Part shown: positions 6,798 to 13,908 of the stretch, in pieces
Position numbering within the stretch: position 1 is the stretch's first letter
Layout of the letters: the number at the start of each line of letters is the position of its first letter
NCBI GenBank assembly: GCA_002697105.1
Contig: NZTS01000034.1
Span: forward strand, 10,402-26,094
Length of the DNA stretch: 15,693 nucleotides
Direction: 5' to 3'
DNA from: Methanobacteriota archaeon
GTDB lineage: Archaea; Thermoplasmatota; Poseidoniia; Poseidoniales; Thalassarchaeaceae
The notes under the pieces: model-generated
The model's database searches: none
Told to the model about the DNA's origin: nothing
What the model saw: only the letters and a program-made list of their open reading frames with translations
Made by a program: the position numbers and the translations under genes

Positions 6798-6811
6798 AAA
6801 TTTAACAAAAA
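6798..6811 (-). terminator. U-rich terminator of the tusA-ribA transcript
   Basis: On the minus strand the ribA TAA is followed at once by TTTTTGTTAAATTT, a T-rich run of the kind at which archaeal RNA polymerase stops without a hairpin. It fills the 15-nt gap between ribA and the tRNA-Pro 3' end, so it would keep ribA transcripts from running antisense through the tRNA. Confidence 0.45.
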
Positions 6812-7429
6812 TTATTGTAGGTTGTCTTTATCAATTTCATGTCCCATTCTTTCAATTTTGGTTTTCAGATATTCTCTATTATTATCTCCAATACCTGCAA
6901 GTAATGGTATTCTTTCTTCTACATTTATTCCATGATCCTCTAGTTGCTGAACTTTATCTGGATTGTTACTTAGTAAACTAATTCGGTTCACTCCTATAGA
7001 TTGGAGAATCTCTGCCGCAATATCGTAATTTCGAGCGTCGCCAGGGTGACCAAGCTTTAGATTCGCGTCTAATGTATCTGCTCCTTGGTCTTGGAGATGA
7101 TATGCCTGAATTTTGGCATGTAAACCAATTCCTCTTCCTTCTTGACGAAGATAAATCAATGCCCCCCACCCTCGTTCAGAAATTTGTTTCAAGGCGGAAT
7201 CGAGTTGGGGGCCGCAATCACATCTCAAACTTCCAAATGCATCACCTGTCAGACATTCGGAATGTACTCGAACCAAAACAGGATCTGGACCTTCCATGTC
7301 TCCGAGTGTTAAAGCAACATGATCTAATCCACTCTCTTCATGAAATATTCGAATTCTGAAATCTCCATGAGATGTTGGAAGCCGTGCATCTGCAGGAATA
7401 TTTTTGTCAGCACTAATTTTTATTTTCAT
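6812..7429 (-). CDS. ribA: GTP cyclohydrolase II (bacterial type)
   Basis: Converts GTP to 2,5-diamino-6-ribosylamino-4(3H)-pyrimidinone 5'-phosphate, formate and pyrophosphate, the first step of riboflavin synthesis. Zinc ligands C59, C70 and C72 sit in RVHSECLTGDAFGSLRCDCG with the same spacing as the E. coli enzyme. The catalytic block LRQEGRGIGL, then NYDIAAEIL and LLSNNPDK, are all present. It is a stand-alone 205-residue enzyme, not fused to RibB. Many archaea instead begin flavin synthesis with the unrelated GTP cyclohydrolase III, so a bacterial-type RibA suggests old lateral transfer; I see no recent signature such as odd base composition. The ATG is 2 nt from the end of the tusA-like gene, so both are surely co-transcribed. 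Confidence 0.95.
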   Translation of the reverse strand: MKIKISADKNIPADARLPTSHGDFRIRIFHEESGLDHVALTLGDMEGPDPVLVRVHSECLTGDAFGSLRCDCGPQLDSALKQISERGWGALIYLRQEGRGIGLHAKIQAYHLQDQGADTLDANLKLGHPGDARNYDIAAEILQSIGVNRISLLSNNPDKVQQLEDHGINVEERIPLLAGIGDNNREYLKTKIERMGHEIDKDNLQ

Positions 7430-7431
7430 TC

Positions 7432-7665
7432 TTATCCCACCGAATTCTTTATTCTGAAAGTGAATTCACCTGCATTTTCAGTTACTGATTCTAGTGTAAT
7501 ATTCAATCTTGCTACCAAGGCAGGTATGTCGTGTAATGTTTCTGGGTCATCTGAAACTACTTCTAAGATTTCTGCATCTCTCATTTCCTTAAGTGCCTTA
7601 CGAGCTTCATGTACTGGAACGGGGCAATAGAACCCAAGAACATCCACACGACGCACGTTAGGCAT
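7432..7665 (-). CDS. TusA/SirA-family sulfur-carrier protein
   Basis: A 77-residue single-domain protein with the TusA signature LGFYCPVPVHEARKAL; Cys14 of the CPxP motif is the persulfide-carrying residue. The following EILEVVSDDPETLHDIPALVARL block matches the second helix region of the family. Members pass sulfur in tRNA thiolation, molybdenum cofactor synthesis or sulfur metabolism; which of these applies cannot be read here. Normal length and motif intact. It is the first gene of a two-gene unit with ribA (2-nt gap) and diverges from the archaeosortase gene. The pairing with ribA has no obvious biochemical reason. Confidence 0.88.
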   Translation of the reverse strand: MPNVRRVDVLGFYCPVPVHEARKALKEMRDAEILEVVSDDPETLHDIPALVARLNITLESVTENAGEFTFRIKNSVG

Positions 7666-7716
7666 GTGTTACCGTGTAGTCTCCTATTCTTCAATCGTTC
7701 ACTTTTCATGTTTGTA

Positions 7717-7734
7717 TTGACCTCATCGGGTCAA
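7717..7734. repeat. Short inverted repeat in the tusA/archaeosortase divergent region
   Basis: TTGACC-TCATCG-GGTCAA is a perfect 6-bp inverted repeat with a 6-nt spacer, near the middle of the 99-bp gap between the tusA-like start (7665) and ATG 7765. It is operator-like in spacing. A 6-bp repeat is not rare by chance, and if translation began at the alternative ATG 7708 it would lie inside the coding region. Confidence 0.3.
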
Positions 7735-7764
7735 ATTCAAACCGTCTACGTAGGATGTAGGGGC

Positions 7765-8709
7765 ATGGGGGAGTCATCTGGCAAGGTCTCCGATGATATC
7801 CCGTTTCCAGAATTTGTACGAATGTTGGGCTCAGTGTTTGTACTAATAGCAGTTCTATTATTTGGAGAAATTTTGTTTAGGTGGTTTATTGAGCCAGCTA
7901 ATACTCTACTTCCGCTACAACTTATTGAGGCGTGGTTATGGAGCAATATTTCTAATTTAATTTGGGCAGGGTCAGCAGAATTAGTTGCCCATCAGACTGG
8001 TCCTATGACCCAAGTAAACCTCTTGCATCCTACTTTTTATGGCGGCGTCGTTCCGCTTTATGTTTCAGATGAATGTACTGGCTTACATGAATTATTCTTT
8101 CTTGGAATGATGATGTTATTGACTCCATGTTTTGATTTAAAGACTAAATTCAAGCATCTTGGCATTGCATCTTTGATAGTGTTCATACTTAATCTAGTTC
8201 GTCTTGTTGTTCTTTATCCATTAGCCGTTAATGGATGTGAGGGGATGAACGGAGGAATTTTTGGTTGTGAATCTCCATTGTTTGAATTTCATGAATTTGT
8301 TCTTAGATATGGATCACTAATCGTTTTAGTTATTGGTTGGACAATCTGGTTTAATATTACAGATGCTAGAAAAGGAGTACGGGAATTCTGGAATCGTCTT
8401 CCCAATTTACAAGGTGTCTCTTTTAATCCTAGTTTAGATGATCTCAATTCGAATACTGTAAGAGCAGCAGGCGTGTATTTTTCAATAGGGTTGGCAATTC
8501 TGTCTGTCATTTCATATTTTTCAAAGGTTCTAGGTGATACTTCATCAGTGGATGCGTGTGCAAATACTATTTCGGCATCTTGTACTAGAATAGTTACAGA
8601 GTATGAAGATTCTTTAGGAGTAAGTATCCGACTGTTTTTGATTAGTTTAACAATCTTGATGTTTGCATGGATACAACCAGGATTAAATTGGTTAGATGAA
8701 GAAGAATAG
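7765..8709 (+). CDS. Archaeosortase/exosortase-family transpeptidase
   Basis: Multi-pass membrane cysteine transpeptidase of the EpsH-like family, which cleaves C-terminal sorting signals of surface proteins and in archaea attaches them to lipid. The three catalytic residues are visible in order: Cys104 in ECTGLHELFF, Arg146 in NLVRLVVL, and His176 in EFHEFVLRYG, each at the edge of a hydrophobic helix. About seven hydrophobic segments are present. The Arg-His loop carries two extra cysteines (CEGMNGGIFGC), and the segment before the last helix carries two more (VDACANTISASC), suggesting disulfides on the outer face. I chose ATG 7765; ATG 7708 or 7609 would extend it, the latter into the tusA-like gene. 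The stop at 8709 touches the helicase stop. No sorting-signal substrate is encoded here. Confidence 0.85.
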   Translation: MGESSGKVSDDIPFPEFVRMLGSVFVLIAVLLFGEILFRWFIEPANTLLPLQLIEAWLWSNISNLIWAGSAELVAHQTGPMTQVNLLHPTFYGGVVPLYVSDECTGLHELFFLGMMMLLTPCFDLKTKFKHLGIASLIVFILNLVRLVVLYPLAVNGCEGMNGGIFGCESPLFEFHEFVLRYGSLIVLVIGWTIWFNITDARKGVREFWNRLPNLQGVSFNPSLDDLNSNTVRAAGVYFSIGLAILSVISYFSKVLGDTSSVDACANTISASCTRIVTEYEDSLGVSIRLFLISLTILMFAWIQPGLNWLDEEE

Positions 8710-10131
8710 TCAACGAATAGCAAGCTCTGCTGCTAATTTTGTGCCATTATATTCTCTTCTTTCCAAAATTTCTAGTACTCTTTGTGCAGATTCTGCATGA
8801 ATATCTACAGTTGTATATTTTTCATTGATACTGATTTCTCCGATGGCAAGTTCTTTGATTTTAGCTTGAGAAATTATCCATTCTGATAGAGATAATTTAC
8901 TCGAAATTAGATTTAATCCTGCATTGATTGAAATTTGAACCATACCGAAAGGATCAGATGATTCTGCCCAATCTTTCCTAGGCCGAACAGGGTCTCTATC
9001 TACTCCTGCTGGGAGCTCAGGTGCATCTGATTTCACAATATTTAGATTCCAAGTACTTCTAATACGTTCAAGTTGACGTAAATCCTCTCTGCCTACAAAA
9101 CTCCAAGCATTTCCTTTCTTCCCCATTCTTCCTGTTCTTCCAATTCGATGAACGTAATCTTCAGGATTATCCGGTAGATCATAATTGATGACTATTGTTA
9201 CTCCATCTACGTCTAATCCTCTTGCTGCAACATCAGTTGCAATTAAAATCTTGATTTCACTGTCTCGGAAACCTAACATGACTTTCTCACGTTTATTTTG
9301 ACTCATATCTCCATGAAGTGTGGAAGTAGAAAATCGATGTTTTCCTAGTCTATCTTCTAATAATTCTACCATTCGTTTAGTGTTACAAAATATCAGACAT
9401 TGGTCAGAACTATCCATATTAACAAGAATTCTACCTAATCCCCAAAGTTTGTTTGCTCTTCCAATTCGAATCCACTTTTGATCAATTTCTGGGACCTCTA
9501 CTTCCAGGTCATCACTCATAATCGTTATAGGATTCTTCAAGAATTCGTCTGTTGAATCAATGATTTCCTGAGGAAATGTCGCACTAAAAAGAAGAGTTTG
9601 ATTTCGTTCAGGCATATTTGAGAAAATCCATGAAATATCTGGCCAGAATCCCATATCTAGCATTCTATCTGCTTCATCCAAACACAGTAAAGAAATAGAT
9701 TGCAAATTAAGATGTTTACGCTTTGTCATATCAATTACTCTTCCTGGAGTACCAACGATGATATCTACACCTGAATCTAACTTCTGAGCTTGTTTTTCTA
9801 AATCAGTCCCTCCATAGACAGAGAGGATGATTAGACCTTTATCGCCTTGAATCCATTGCAATTCGTTACATACCTGAGTGGCTAATTCTCTGGTAGGACA
9901 AAGAACAATCGATTGGGGGTGTCCAGTTGGTTCCGATCTTTCGATAATTGGGATTCCGAATGCAGCTGTTTTCCCTGAACCGGTTTTTGCTTGTCCAATG
10001 ATATCGCTACCATTTCTCGCAGCAGGAATCGCTTCTCTTTGTATTTGAGTAGGCTTTTCCCAGCCTTCTACAGCAAGTGCATCAAGAATGTATTCTGGTA
10101 AATCCCAATCGGAGAAACTGATACTTGACAT
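8710..10131 (-). CDS. DEAD-box RNA helicase with DbpA-like C-terminal RNA-binding domain
   Basis: ATP-dependent RNA helicase of 473 residues. Motifs run in order: Q motif GWEKPTQIQ (about 23-31), Walker A AKTGSGKT (48-55), PTRELA (79-84), TPGR (128-131), DEAD (152-155), SAT (183-185), ATDVAARG (298-305) and HRIGRTGR (328-335). After a basic linker, residues about 395-470 (GMVQISINAG...EISINEKYTTVDI...YNGTKLAAELA) match the RRM-like DbpA/CsdA RNA-binding domain, which in bacteria directs the helicase to rRNA. Ribosome assembly or unfolding of structured RNA is therefore the likely job. All catalytic motifs are intact. It is the last gene of the minus-strand run, 13 nt after the 81-residue basic protein. 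Its stop codon directly abuts that of the archaeosortase. Confidence 0.94.
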   Translation of the reverse strand: MSSISFSDWDLPEYILDALAVEGWEKPTQIQREAIPAARNGSDIIGQAKTGSGKTAAFGIPIIERSEPTGHPQSIVLCPTRELATQVCNELQWIQGDKGLIILSVYGGTDLEKQAQKLDSGVDIIVGTPGRVIDMTKRKHLNLQSISLLCLDEADRMLDMGFWPDISWIFSNMPERNQTLLFSATFPQEIIDSTDEFLKNPITIMSDDLEVEVPEIDQKWIRIGRANKLWGLGRILVNMDSSDQCLIFCNTKRMVELLEDRLGKHRFSTSTLHGDMSQNKREKVMLGFRDSEIKILIATDVAARGLDVDGVTIVINYDLPDNPEDYVHRIGRTGRMGKKGNAWSFVGREDLRQLERIRSTWNLNIVKSDAPELPAGVDRDPVRPRKDWAESSDPFGMVQISINAGLNLISSKLSLSEWIISQAKIKELAIGEISINEKYTTVDIHAESAQRVLEILERREYNGTKLAAELAIR

Positions 10132-10144
10132 TTAGATCCGACCT

Positions 10145-10390
10145 TCAGAATGAGTCGGCATCTCGGATTTCTGCTTGTAGTTCTCCCATCCAGTATTTTT
10201 GGCAGTTTTCCTTTGTAAGGAATCTCTGCTTATTGCCACGCTTTCTTTGAGGGGGAAGTGCTTGAAGTACATGTTGGCGCATATAGAGGCGAAATCTGTG
10301 GGCTTTAGCTATATTTTGACCCTTAGGAGTCCATCCATCCCAGAGTCGCTCGAACTGTTCGAGCTTGAAATCATCGGGTCCTTCACTCAT
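10145..10390 (-). CDS. Small basic protein, unknown function
   Basis: An 81-residue protein I do not recognise. The middle (about 28-60) is strongly basic and helical in look (AKAHRFRLYMRQHVLQALPPQRKRGNK), followed by FLTKENCQKYWMGEL. Such a patch would suit binding to RNA or a ribonucleoprotein. It precedes the DEAD-box helicase by 13 nt on the same strand and is probably co-transcribed and perhaps coupled with it, which suggests a helicase partner; this is inference from position. ATG 10390 is preceded by a 49-nt spacer containing a weak 5-bp hairpin (10395-10408). Confidence 0.6.
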   Translation of the reverse strand: MSEGPDDFKLEQFERLWDGWTPKGQNIAKAHRFRLYMRQHVLQALPPQRKRGNKQRFLTKENCQKYWMGELQAEIRDADSF

Positions 10391-10439
10391 GTTCGTCGGT
10401 CTCCCGACTTATACCCTGTATATGACGGTGACGGATTAT

Positions 10440-10907
10440 TCATGCCCATGAAAGACGTGAATCAATGTAACGATCGACTGCATACCTTCCCCAGAATAGA
10501 TAGTAAATTCCAACGGTAATAACCGTTAACAAGAGTACCTTTATCCAAATTCCAAAAAGCTCTATGGCAGTTCCATTGTATGTAACTGCTCTTCCATCGA
10601 TGCTGAGATTCGACGCCCATTTACGAATAATCATTGTATCTCCCCAAGGTTTAGCAATTCCTAGAGTAAGAATAGTAATCAGAAGTGCAGCCAGCTTCGT
10701 GAAAAATAATCCTTTATCCGCCATTTTTATTTTCCATGTAGGTTGAACAATATTCGATACAGGAGTAACTGCTGCAGATTGAATAGGATTTTGATATCCC
10801 ATTTGTTGGTTATATGCTGCTTGCATCTGTTGATTTTGGGAAACTGGTATTTGTTGAGCAACAGGAGCTTGATGCTGTACAGTAGTAGCAGAGGGTATTG
10901 GTTGCAT
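10440..10907 (-). CDS. DUF898-like membrane protein with Gln-rich N-terminus
   Basis: A 155-residue protein in two parts. The first 45 residues are low-complexity and carry 13 Gln, with Pro, Ala and Val. The rest holds two hydrophobic helices, about 66-87 and 116-139, each ending in a similar pattern: LLITILTLGIAKPWGD...RKWASNLS and LLLTVITVGIYYLFWGR...DRYIDSRLS. This internal duplication, with DGRAVTYNGTAIELF between the helices, resembles the repeated unit of DUF898 (YjgN-type) membrane proteins. Function is unknown. It lies 38 nt after the HEAT-repeat gene and 49 nt before the small basic gene on the same strand. The ATG is chosen because an in-frame stop lies a few codons upstream. Confidence 0.62.
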   Translation of the reverse strand: MQPIPSATTVQHQAPVAQQIPVSQNQQMQAAYNQQMGYQNPIQSAAVTPVSNIVQPTWKIKMADKGLFFTKLAALLITILTLGIAKPWGDTMIIRKWASNLSIDGRAVTYNGTAIELFGIWIKVLLLTVITVGIYYLFWGRYAVDRYIDSRLSWA

Positions 10908-10945
10908 AGTTACAGGAGGTGATGATGGTTAATGAAATTCTTCAT

Positions 10946-12127
10946 CTATTCTTCTTCTTTTTTCTGCTTGCCCGACTTCAGTTCTGGTAAGTCCGCTAAA
11001 TCTTCTGTTTCAATTTTGGGTAATGGAGCTAAGAATCGATTCTTTTCATCTTCGGTCCCTTCTATTGAAATATCTAATGCCATCTTATTCAGGTGTTTGA
11101 TTATTTCTTCATCAGTTTCGTCTGAAACAAGGTCCAATGCAGTTTGACGTAAATTATTGCCACTCATGATTATTGGTAGCATTTTAACACAGTTTAGTCG
11201 AATTCTTGGATCTTTATGTTTTGCTCCATCTATAATCAATGTTTGAGTTCTTGAGTCATCTTTCTCCATCTTTGCTAATGCTTTCAATGAATTGTTCCTC
11301 ACTTCATCATCCTGATCAAATAATGTTTCTTCAATCATTATCTGTGCTATTCTAGGTGCAGAATCTGCTAGTCCGGGCAGTGTTCTACTAGCAATACGTC
11401 TTACTTCTGAATCTTCATCATCTAGAGTCCAACCAATTAAATCCCATCCTGCTGCTCCTGCTCTTTGTGCAATTGTTCTGAGTACTCTTGCAGCCCTCCG
11501 TCGAAGGTCGACATTTTCTTCACGAATCAGGTCGTCAAGATGTAAAACACCTACTTCAGGCCATTGTTTTGATGCTTCAATCAGTGCATTAAATGCATCA
11601 TTTCGAATATGCTTTTCTTCTGAACGTAGCAGTCGGTAAAGTGTCTCTTCTAATGCTGAAGGAAATATTGGAGCACAGGTGATTAGAACTTGTCTTGCTT
11701 TTTTACGAACATTTTGGTCTGGATCGTCTATCATAACATCTAACATTTCCATCATTTCATCTGAATCACGTAGCGCACCTACTAGGAAAACATCTAGACT
11801 TGCAATTCGCTCTTCGACAGATCGAGAGCATAGTCCATTAATGATTGTTGAATGTATATATTCATCTTCTGCTCTAGGTAGTGCAGTAATTGCTCTAATT
11901 GCATCTAAACGATCGAGCAAAACGCGTTTATCCATCCATCGAACTTCAATTGTGGAGACTCTTTTTTCAAGTAAATCACGAATTTGATTCGGTAAGAGCG
12001 AATTCCATGGTCCTTGAGGTGCCCTGAATGCAGCCTTAATCATAGATTGTCTTTTTCTTCCTAGGTTGATCCTCTCACCTGTGCGGGGGTCACGAGCAAC
12101 ATAGTCCCTTGACATCGGAGGACCCAT
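10946..12127 (-). CDS. HEAT-repeat protein
   Basis: A 393-residue cytoplasmic-looking protein built largely of helical repeats. At least seven repeat units can be seen by their conserved D-x-x-V/I/L-R turns: about SVEERIASLD, DQNVRKKARQ, EKHIRNDAFN, NVDLRRRAAR, DSEVRRIASR, DDEVRNNSLK and DPRIRLNCVK. That is the HEAT or PBS-lyase-like repeat style, giving a curved protein-binding scaffold. A basic N-terminal stretch (RDPRTGERINLGRKRQSMIKAAFR) precedes the repeats, and a Lys/Glu tail ends it. No catalytic motif is visible, so a scaffold or adaptor role is likely, with an unknown partner. It begins 26 nt after the beta-propeller gene. ATG 12127 or the ATG four codons later could be the start. 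Confidence 0.8.
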   Translation of the reverse strand: MGPPMSRDYVARDPRTGERINLGRKRQSMIKAAFRAPQGPWNSLLPNQIRDLLEKRVSTIEVRWMDKRVLLDRLDAIRAITALPRAEDEYIHSTIINGLCSRSVEERIASLDVFLVGALRDSDEMMEMLDVMIDDPDQNVRKKARQVLITCAPIFPSALEETLYRLLRSEEKHIRNDAFNALIEASKQWPEVGVLHLDDLIREENVDLRRRAARVLRTIAQRAGAAGWDLIGWTLDDEDSEVRRIASRTLPGLADSAPRIAQIMIEETLFDQDDEVRNNSLKALAKMEKDDSRTQTLIIDGAKHKDPRIRLNCVKMLPIIMSGNNLRQTALDLVSDETDEEIIKHLNKMALDISIEGTEDEKNRFLAPLPKIETEDLADLPELKSGKQKKEEE

Positions 12128-12153
12128 GACTCGACGGGATATGAATAAGGCCC

Positions 12154-13272
12154 TTACGCGTATCTGATTACATGCAATTTGCCAGAAATGTGGTTAGAAA
12201 AGAATAGTTCACCATCAGGGTTGAATGAAATTGAAAGAGCTCCAAATACATCCTTTACAATTACAGAATTTTCGCCCCTCCAACCTTGGGTAGAATTTTG
12301 ATCCTCAACAATATCAACTCGAATTATTTCTCCACCAGTTGGAGTAACGGAATTCCATGAACCAAAAACAGAGACAAAAATAGAATGATTATCTCCCGGA
12401 AGGGTAGAATTTGAATGCCTCAATGCAATAGAATTTGCAGAACTATGTGGGTCAAATGTCCCTATAGGGCCAACAGTTCCATTTGGAACAGGTGTTTCAG
12501 GTTCATCATTTGGCCAACCATAATCACTTCCTATCTCCAAGAGATTTAATTCCTCAAATGGATAATCATCTCCTTCCCAATCACGTCCGTTATCGGTGAA
12601 AACATAACCTATGTCCGGGACCCATGCTCCATCGAATGAATTCCTTACCCCTGAAGCAATTACACTGTGATTTCCATTCGATGGATCGACCATGATAATT
12701 GCCGCATTTCTATCATCATCTTCATTACAAACGTTACAAGTACTCCCTGAATGCCAAATTAACATCCCATCTGGTCCTTCGTTAATGGAGTTTGTTTGAT
12801 GATTTCCCGATGGTATTCCATCTACGAGAATTGTAGAATTTCCAATAGACCAATTCGAGGGACTCGTCCCTAAGAATTCATTTTTTGTTAATTTGCCCCT
12901 CTCTGAGATGTATAAGAATTCACCATCATAATGGAGTCCGTGAGGATTGTTCAGCCCATCCTTCAATATCCGCTCATCAGTCAAAACATATGATTCAATT
13001 TTATGGAGGATAACTGCATTTTTCTCAATCTCGCAAACTAGAAAATGACTAGAATCGAGCCATAACATACATGTTACTTGGCCTATTTCACCTTCTATTT
13101 CATCGACAAAGTATCCCTCGGAAGGTATAGGGTCAATTCTCATAAAATAAGGGCTGAGTATCGTGTAAGCAAGCATTATCAATATCACAAAAAATGCTGA
13201 TGTAGTGATAAATAATCCACGCTTAGAAAAATATTTTTTCAATGGATTACTCCTCTCAACATCATCTTCCAT
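12154..13272 (-). CDS. Membrane-anchored sorbosone/glucose dehydrogenase-like beta-propeller
   Basis: Related to the PQQ-dependent soluble glucose dehydrogenase / L-sorbosone dehydrogenase family. A basic N-terminus and one hydrophobic helix at about 20-42 anchor it, with the 330-residue propeller outside the cell. Family marks in order are HGL at 112-114, GNHQTNSINEGPDGML (157-171), GSTCNVCNEDDDRNAAI (176-192), ASGVRNSFD (207-214), FTDNGRDWEGDD (225-236), NLLEIGSDYGWP (243-254) and a final FNPDGELFFSN. The many NxS/T sites (for example NHS and NST) would suit surface N-glycosylation. The CxxC at 179-182 belongs to the sorbosone-type subfamily. Substrate and cofactor cannot be read from the sequence. 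First gene of the five-gene minus-strand run, divergent from the DUF2240 gene by 51 bp. Confidence 0.83.
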   Translation of the reverse strand: MEDDVERSNPLKKYFSKRGLFITTSAFFVILIMLAYTILSPYFMRIDPIPSEGYFVDEIEGEIGQVTCMLWLDSSHFLVCEIEKNAVILHKIESYVLTDERILKDGLNNPHGLHYDGEFLYISERGKLTKNEFLGTSPSNWSIGNSTILVDGIPSGNHQTNSINEGPDGMLIWHSGSTCNVCNEDDDRNAAIIMVDPSNGNHSVIASGVRNSFDGAWVPDIGYVFTDNGRDWEGDDYPFEELNLLEIGSDYGWPNDEPETPVPNGTVGPIGTFDPHSSANSIALRHSNSTLPGDNHSIFVSVFGSWNSVTPTGGEIIRVDIVEDQNSTQGWRGENSVIVKDVFGALSISFNPDGELFFSNHISGKLHVIRYA

Positions 13273-13323
13273 GACTTTGGGAGGAGGGGCGTAATTGAAA
13301 TTCTGTCGATTACTCGTTCGTGT

Positions 13324-13908
13324 ATGGGTGATGTCGAGGTTGAGGTTCGTCGACTTATTTACATCTCATTCAACGATTATCCAAATGAATGGTTATCATC
13401 AGAAAAACTAATTCGCATCTGGAGTTTAGATTTACAATGGGTCGATTCTCAAGATGCCCAGAAATTACTTGAATCGTTGATTAAAACAGGTTGGCTCCAA
13501 ATTGAAGACAATCACGTGAAGCCAACAGAGTCGCCTGATTCTCTTGAAATTCCAATCGGATGGAATCCTATGGTTAGAAGAATGATTGAGGGCGTGGATT
13601 TCATCCCCTCTGAGATAAATACCTTTGATGAAAAACCAATGATTCCTCAAGATACAATATTGAAACTAGATGATGAATCGTCTTTTGAAGAGGATAATCT
13701 GCATACTCTAAACGATAGATTTGCAGATCCTATGATAAAAAAAATATCAGAAATTCGCAGCCATATCGCTATAGTATCTGGATTAGAGGTGCGTGAAATT
13801 CAACGTCGAGCTCAGAGGAAGAGGAACGCGTGTAACCCGATGACTCTTTGGATGGCACTTTTATTAGTTGGAAGAGAACAGCGGATTGATATTTCATCAT
13901 TCTTGTAG
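13324..13908 (+). CDS. DUF2240-family protein
   Basis: A 194-residue protein matching the archaeal DUF2240 family, whose function is unknown. The N-terminal half (about 25-85) is winged-helix-like: SSEKLIRIWSLDLQWVDSQDAQKLLESLIKTGWL followed by VKPT and IPIGWNP. The C-terminal part (about 135-194) has the family's IRSHIAIVSGLEVREIQRRAQ helix and the closing LVGREQRIDISSFL, which corresponds to the A-R-E-x-G-x-D-V ending of the family. An acidic insert (about 90-130) separates the two. It stands alone, divergent from the beta-propeller gene, and its last 12 nt overlap the end of the convergent exporter gene. A T5 run at 13923-13927, inside that gene, could end its transcript. Confidence 0.78.
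   Translation: MGDVEVEVRRLIYISFNDYPNEWLSSEKLIRIWSLDLQWVDSQDAQKLLESLIKTGWLQIEDNHVKPTESPDSLEIPIGWNPMVRRMIEGVDFIPSEINTFDEKPMIPQDTILKLDDESSFEEDNLHTLNDRFADPMIKKISEIRSHIAIVSGLEVREIQRRAQRKRNACNPMTLWMALLLVGREQRIDISSFL

Noticed and set aside
7072-7630. Plus-strand open frames opposite ribA and tusA
   Set aside because: They are antisense to well-supported genes and have no recognisable protein features.
7609-7764. Longer N-terminus for the archaeosortase
   Set aside because: ATG 7609 overlaps the divergent tusA-like start region and adds a non-family segment. ATG 7708 remains possible but adds only a weakly hydrophobic leader.
8289-8723. 144-codon minus-strand frame opposite the archaeosortase
   Set aside because: It is antisense to the catalytic His and C-terminal helices; its composition looks like a shadow.
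10395-10408. Hairpin GTCGG-TCTC-CCGAC before the 81-residue gene
   Set aside because: Several five-bp stems are expected by chance in the gaps of this window, and no other signal supports it.
11679-11987. 102-codon plus-strand frame opposite the HEAT-repeat gene
   Set aside because: Ser/Arg-rich shadow of regular HEAT codons, with no start signal.
12146-12156. TAAGG-C-CCTTA palindrome on the stop of the beta-propeller gene
   Set aside because: Short, partly dictated by the stop codon, and without a T tract; likely chance.
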